A stretch of DNA of 64,000 bases from Onchocerca volvulus. Taxonomy: Eukaryota; Nematoda; Chromadorea; Rhabditida; Onchocercidae. The translations under genes were made by a program, and so were the position numbers. The notes under the pieces are model-generated. The model was given only the letters and a program-made list of their open reading frames with translations. It did no database searches and had not been told where the DNA came from. The stretch lies in contig HG738140.1 of NCBI GenBank assembly GCA_000499405.2, positions 7,653,560 through 7,717,559 of the forward strand, written 5' to 3'. This document shows positions 60,101-64,000 of the stretch, one piece after another (within the stretch, counting starts at the first letter, position 1; each line of letters opens with the position of its first letter).

Positions 60101-62624
60101 AATCATTAAAATTGCTTACTTATGTTTGGATGACATAAAATCAGAGTTAAAAATTTATTTCTGGTTGAAAGTAAATGATGTTATATCTTTTAGATCAGCC
60201 TAAAACAGCACTTCAATTTTAAACAAACTGAGTTGCCTTGTGATTCGCTATTTGGCTATTTGTTATTATTTTTTTAAGTAATTACAATAAAGACACCATA
60301 GTCACATTTTAATCTTAAAAAAATTAATTTGAAATATTCTATAGAAATTCTTTTTTTCTTTTTTTTTTTTTCAGCCTAAATTTTCAGGAAGCGGCAGATG
60401 AGGCAAAAAAAGAAATGCAGAAATTCACAGAAAGGATGCGCGAACGTGATGCGTATATGCGATCTGTAGTAGAAGCAATGAATGCACTTAAGAAAAGCTT
60501 GAAAGAATCGGATCTTAAGAAAGAACAGCTGCAAAAAGATATCCAAGATATGAAAAAGAATGTAGAAGATTGTGCTAGAAGGGTCTGTTATCTGATGATT
60601 ATTTATGTTAACGTTTGAACTCTTTGAAATTATAACTGAACTTTATTTCGCATGCTACTAGATAGTTTTCCTTCACGAATTGCAGGCAACTAAATTAGAG
60701 AAGCAGCATAGTTGGATTATGGAAGAAAAACATCATTTTGGTCAAACTGGTACTGCATATGATTTTACTGACTATTCGATCGAAAAGGGTCAGAAAGAAC
60801 TGGAGGATAGGACTGCTCGAAAACATGCACTGGAAAGAAGTATCAATGCAAAAGCGATGAATATGTTAGGAACTGCAGAAGAGCAAGTAAATCTTGAATT
60901 TTTCAGATGAATTATTTCAAATAAACTTCCATTCGGATAAAGTTTTAAAAAGATTCAAGAACAGTGTATTAAAAGTTGGAAATTATGATAAGGACTGAAC
61001 TTTCGGAATTAAATCTCGGTAATTTTTCTAATAATATCTTATGTCAAATATTCATTTTTTCGAATTTATCATTGTTCTGTTGTTGCAGTGCCGACAGCTG
61101 GAAATCAAAATGGAACAGCTGATGAATGATAAAGCGAAATTGCTAGATGCAATTAAAAAATTGGATATTAAGAAGAAAAATGAAATTATTAAAGCCCATG
61201 AAAAAGTAAATCGAGTGAGTAGCGGCTTTTTTGAATTTTTAAATCGGGATTTAAAAAAAGGAAAAAACTTTCTCAAAAAAAAAATTTTTTTTGGCTTTCT
61301 GTTTGAGACAATGAATATTTAGGATTTCATTTTTGTTTTTTACATAATTTAATTCTTTCTTTTGAAGAATTTAAATGTCGATAAGATTTTTTTATGAAAT
61401 TTATGGATTTGTAAAAAATACCAAATATTTTTCTTCGTTTCAGGACTTTGGTAACATTTTTTCTACATTACTTCCCGGGACAAATGCCAAACTGGAACCT
61501 CCTGCTGGTGCCACTTCAGCCTTGGGTGGTTTGGAAGTAAAAGTCGCTTTCAGAAATAAATGGAAAGATTCACTTGGTGAATTAAGTGGTGGTTAGTTTC
61601 TTTTATATTTATTAGATTATAATTCTTATTTTGTAAACCGTTCCTTGTTTTGAAAATTTACAATTCTCTGGCAGAAATATTTTATTCATGACTGAACATG
61701 GTTTTATTTATCTATATTATAGATAGTAGATAATAGTAGTTATCAAGATGCTGGATGGGTTTTCAAGTTAAGTATTTGGTTGATAAAATCTTTTAACTGA
61801 AATTTGAATTAAAATGAGTATTTAAAATGCGTTTGTTCTTTGTTTCCTGTGATTTTCAAGTAATTGGTCAATCCGTTCTGAACACCAGCTATGATTAATT
61901 TGAAGATTCTGTTTAAAATGCATAAGCTGATAATCGAAATTATTTTTCTGAAATGAAACAAAATTAGTTTGCATTTTCTGGAAAACTTGTATTATTTCAG
62001 GTCAGCGTTCTTTAGTAGCCTTATCCCTAGTACTAGCAATGCTTAAGTTTAAACCTGCTCCAATTTATATCCTGGATGAAGTTGATGCTGCTCTTGATTT
62101 GTCACATACTCAAAATATTGGTGCTATGATCAAAACACATTTTAAAGAATCGCAGGTATAAGATTAGCATTTTTGAAATAAGGCGAGAGGGCAAGGGAAA
62201 TAGAGGGATAACAGAATACGGAAATTTGCATTTTTTCACTGAAGAGTCTGAAAGCTTTTCATTTCATTTTTTTCAAATTGTTTATCCTGTTGCAGCTTGA
62301 GATTGTTCGTCGAACTAAAAATCTCCAAGAATTTTAGGGATTTTTTTCCTCTGACTTCGCTCTTCTATTTTTTCAATTCATGAATTTAAAGTATGTCGAG
62401 ATTACATATTCATTTTTTTGCGATTTCAGTTTATAATAGTATCGCTAAAAGATGGAATGTTCAACCATGCAAATGTGCTTTTCAAAACCCGATTTGTTGA
62501 TGGTACTTCCGCGGTGGTCCGTACAGAGAACAAAGATCAGTGGGTTATCAATGAACCGATACAAATACGTGATATTGAAAAGGAAAATGATAGTGATATC
62601 CCGAGAAAACGACGAAAAGAATGA
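48176..62624 (+). CDS. smc-2: SMC2 condensin ATPase (MIX-1 orthologue)
   Basis: Twenty-six exons encode about 1209 residues: 48176-48343, 48655-48804, 49360-49521, 49797-49907, 50135-50272, 50470-50610, 50866-51015, 51216-51405, 51776-51830, 52000-52120, 52435-52553, 52819-52957, 55365-55511, 56405-56527, 57116-57197, 57423-57524, 58747-58913, 59285-59395, 59737-59843, 59958-60084, 60388-60582, 60686-60886, 61089-61214, 61444-61591, 62001-62155, 62430-62624. Walker A is GLNGSGKSN (32-40). Coiled coils flank a hinge (about 500-670, with [15 protein letters not shown] and [15 protein letters not shown]). The C-terminal head has LSGGQ (1091-1095) and Walker [12 protein letters not shown] (D1119, E1120). 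All frames close. SMC2 pairs with SMC4 in condensins that compact chromosomes; in C. elegans MIX-1 also serves dosage compensation. Intron 12 is unusually long (2.4 kb). Confidence 0.97.
52958..55364 (+). other. SMC2 intron 12 (2.4 kb), no embedded gene
   Basis: Bounded by GCG/GTAAGT and TTCCTTCAG, it splits the hinge between GGGA and LYNIVV. Both strands were read; frames are short and AT-driven. I see no transposon end or nested gene. Confidence 0.6.
57525..58746. other. SMC2 intron 16 with a less AT-biased segment
   Basis: Within the intron, 57961-58500 is less AT-biased than its surroundings. A minus-strand frame near 58500-58350 reads [20 protein letters not shown] and onward for about 45 codons before a stop. 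It may be an old transposon remnant. No domain is recognised and there are no clear ends. Confidence 0.3.
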
Positions 62625-63547
62625 GCGCATTTCGTTTTATTAAAATATTTTTTGCATTTTCATTCCATTGATCTCCTAATTTTGTTAAATTTATTACAAT
62701 TCCCAAAATTTTTTGGGGACTATAAATCAGTGTTAAATTTAGTCCAACTATAAGTGGGTGCAGAATATGCTAAACTGGAAGAGTAATTGAGGTCGATATA
62801 TTCAATAATAACTTAATATCTACCATTCTGAATTGGATCCAAAGTTTCAAAAAGACGTGTGAAAAAATTTGAATCCATCTAAATCTCTCTAAATATCGGG
62901 ATAATTATTTAAACTTATTTTTCATTAATCGAATTACCTTTGGAATAGATATTTAGAAAAGAACTTTTCTAAAAGAACAAAAGAATGGCCTGACAGATTC
63001 AGTTAATTTCCTAGAAATTCCCATCATGTTTGTGGTATTTCTTTTCCCAGTGCATTTGATTTCGCCAGTTAATGTTTTTGTTGTTGTGTTTTCACATGAT
63101 CGAATAGATCAGGAATTGTAAGTAGATCCAAGAAGCGAGATTAGAGAAAGTTGCCAAAGATTTTTATTTGCCGGAATAAAAAGTTGGAATAACTTTTTAT
63201 TAATTTGGAATAAAAATTTAGAAAAAGAAAAATATTTGAATAAGAAATTGCTTTATTTGATATAATATTTATTTTCATATAGCTTTTGAAGTTTTATAAT
63301 CTTCCTGCATATCAAGATTATATCCATAAATGAATACATATTTGTAAATAGTATCAAATGTCCTACTGGATAATTTCTATTATTACTTACTGTTTGTTTT
63401 TTTATGATCTATTAGTGGACGAATGAATTCAAATTTAGGAGAATAAACGGTCTTTATTCGAAATGTAGATTTAAAGGTGCGAAACTTTTTATAAACAACT
63501 TTTTAAATTAACATGTTCTCTAAAATATTGATCTTTTACGGTTACTT
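62625..63547. other. SMC2 3' flank, no gene seen
   Basis: Presumed 3' UTR followed by AT-rich spacer. No open spliceable segment was found. Confidence 0.5.
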
Positions 63548-63617
63548 ATGGTCAAGGTGTATAAGTGCTGCGTGCTACGTCTGGATTCATCTACTGTATT
63601 TTCTATATTTCATATAG
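63548..63617 (+). CDS. Weak candidate first exon near the window edge
   Basis: An ATG at 63548 opens a frame MVKVYKCCVLRLDSSTVFSI and FHI, ending in phase 1 at a GTAAAA donor. The short Lys/Cys-rich start followed by a hydrophobic run resembles the N-terminus of small multi-pass membrane proteins, but this is a loose likeness. A continuation would lie largely beyond the window. It could equally be chance. Confidence 0.2.
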
Positions 63618-64000
63618 GTAAAAATGATGTGTTTTTATCACAGAATTTCGTTTACTGTATAGCGAGAACAGACTTCACTAGAATGATTTGATATTTTTTT
63701 GCATGCTTGAATACTTAGGGTAATTTTTGTTCGTCGATTAAATTGTTTGAGTATTATTTGGATTTCTACTCAATATGTTTATTTGCATCATCACACTGTT
63801 AAAATGAGCTCAATGCTATCACTTGTTTGTTAAACGAATTGCTGCTGTTTGAATTGTGTTACTAAAAATGTTATCGAAATACTAAACAAAATTGCCAGTG
63901 AATCATATATTGTAAATGGCCAAATTTTTTGAAATGATCTATTCAAAATGAATCACGTCAAAAAGGTGGTACTTTTTCTTTTGTTTGCTAAGATATTTTT

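Overview
This window reads as nuclear DNA from a nematode. It is very AT-rich, its genes are split by many introns ending in TTTYAG-like acceptors, and most start codons lie 0-16 nt downstream of a consensus 3' splice site with no visible upstream exon, which is how SL trans-spliced genes look. An ERI-1-type 3' exonuclease and an SMC2/MIX-1-type condensin subunit fit this. A clade III (spirurid or filarial-like) worm is my guess from general character; the sequence does not prove it. All gene models were spliced by eye from reading-frame continuity, GT-AG sites and homology, and every recognised gene closes without a frameshift.

Layout. 1-7387: no convincing gene, only short tandem repeats and one weak first-exon candidate. 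7388-10915 (-): a divergent TOM40 paralogue. 12952-15151 (-): the conventional TOM40. The two share intron phases and nearly identical exon lengths, so they are an old tandem duplication. 15152-19484: intergenic, with a 22-bp repeat array and a small complete-looking non-autonomous Helitron (16842-17072). 19485-23316 (-): COA7-like Sel1-repeat protein. 24990-28432 (-): RAD23. 29942-33641 (+): ERI-1-like SAP/DEDDh exonuclease, with Helitron debris in intron 3 and a 4 x 29 bp repeat upstream. 34437-35564 (-): TMEM203. 36504-38589 (+): electron transfer flavoprotein beta (ETFB). 38731-46010: a transposon graveyard with Helitron ends, a Helitron ORF1-type STPR protein, a small Helitron and a broken Helitron Rep domain. 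A small intact FYV7/CCDC59-like gene (42235-42895, -) and an unresolved coding-like block sit inside it. 47281-47523: a palindromic tandem array. 47601-47795: a candidate small secreted peptide precursor. 48176-62624 (+): a complete 26-exon SMC2 gene. 62625-64000: mostly empty, with one weak exon candidate.

Functionally, most genes are housekeeping. TOM40, COA7 and ETFB are mitochondrial (import pore, complex IV assembly, electron transfer). RAD23 works in DNA repair and proteasome delivery, SMC2 in condensin, FYV7 in rRNA processing, and the ERI-1 homologue in small-RNA and rRNA 3' trimming. They lie on both strands with large gaps, and I see no operon. The most unusual content is the TOM40 pair and the Helitron debris. 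I did not find a convincing wholly new system.
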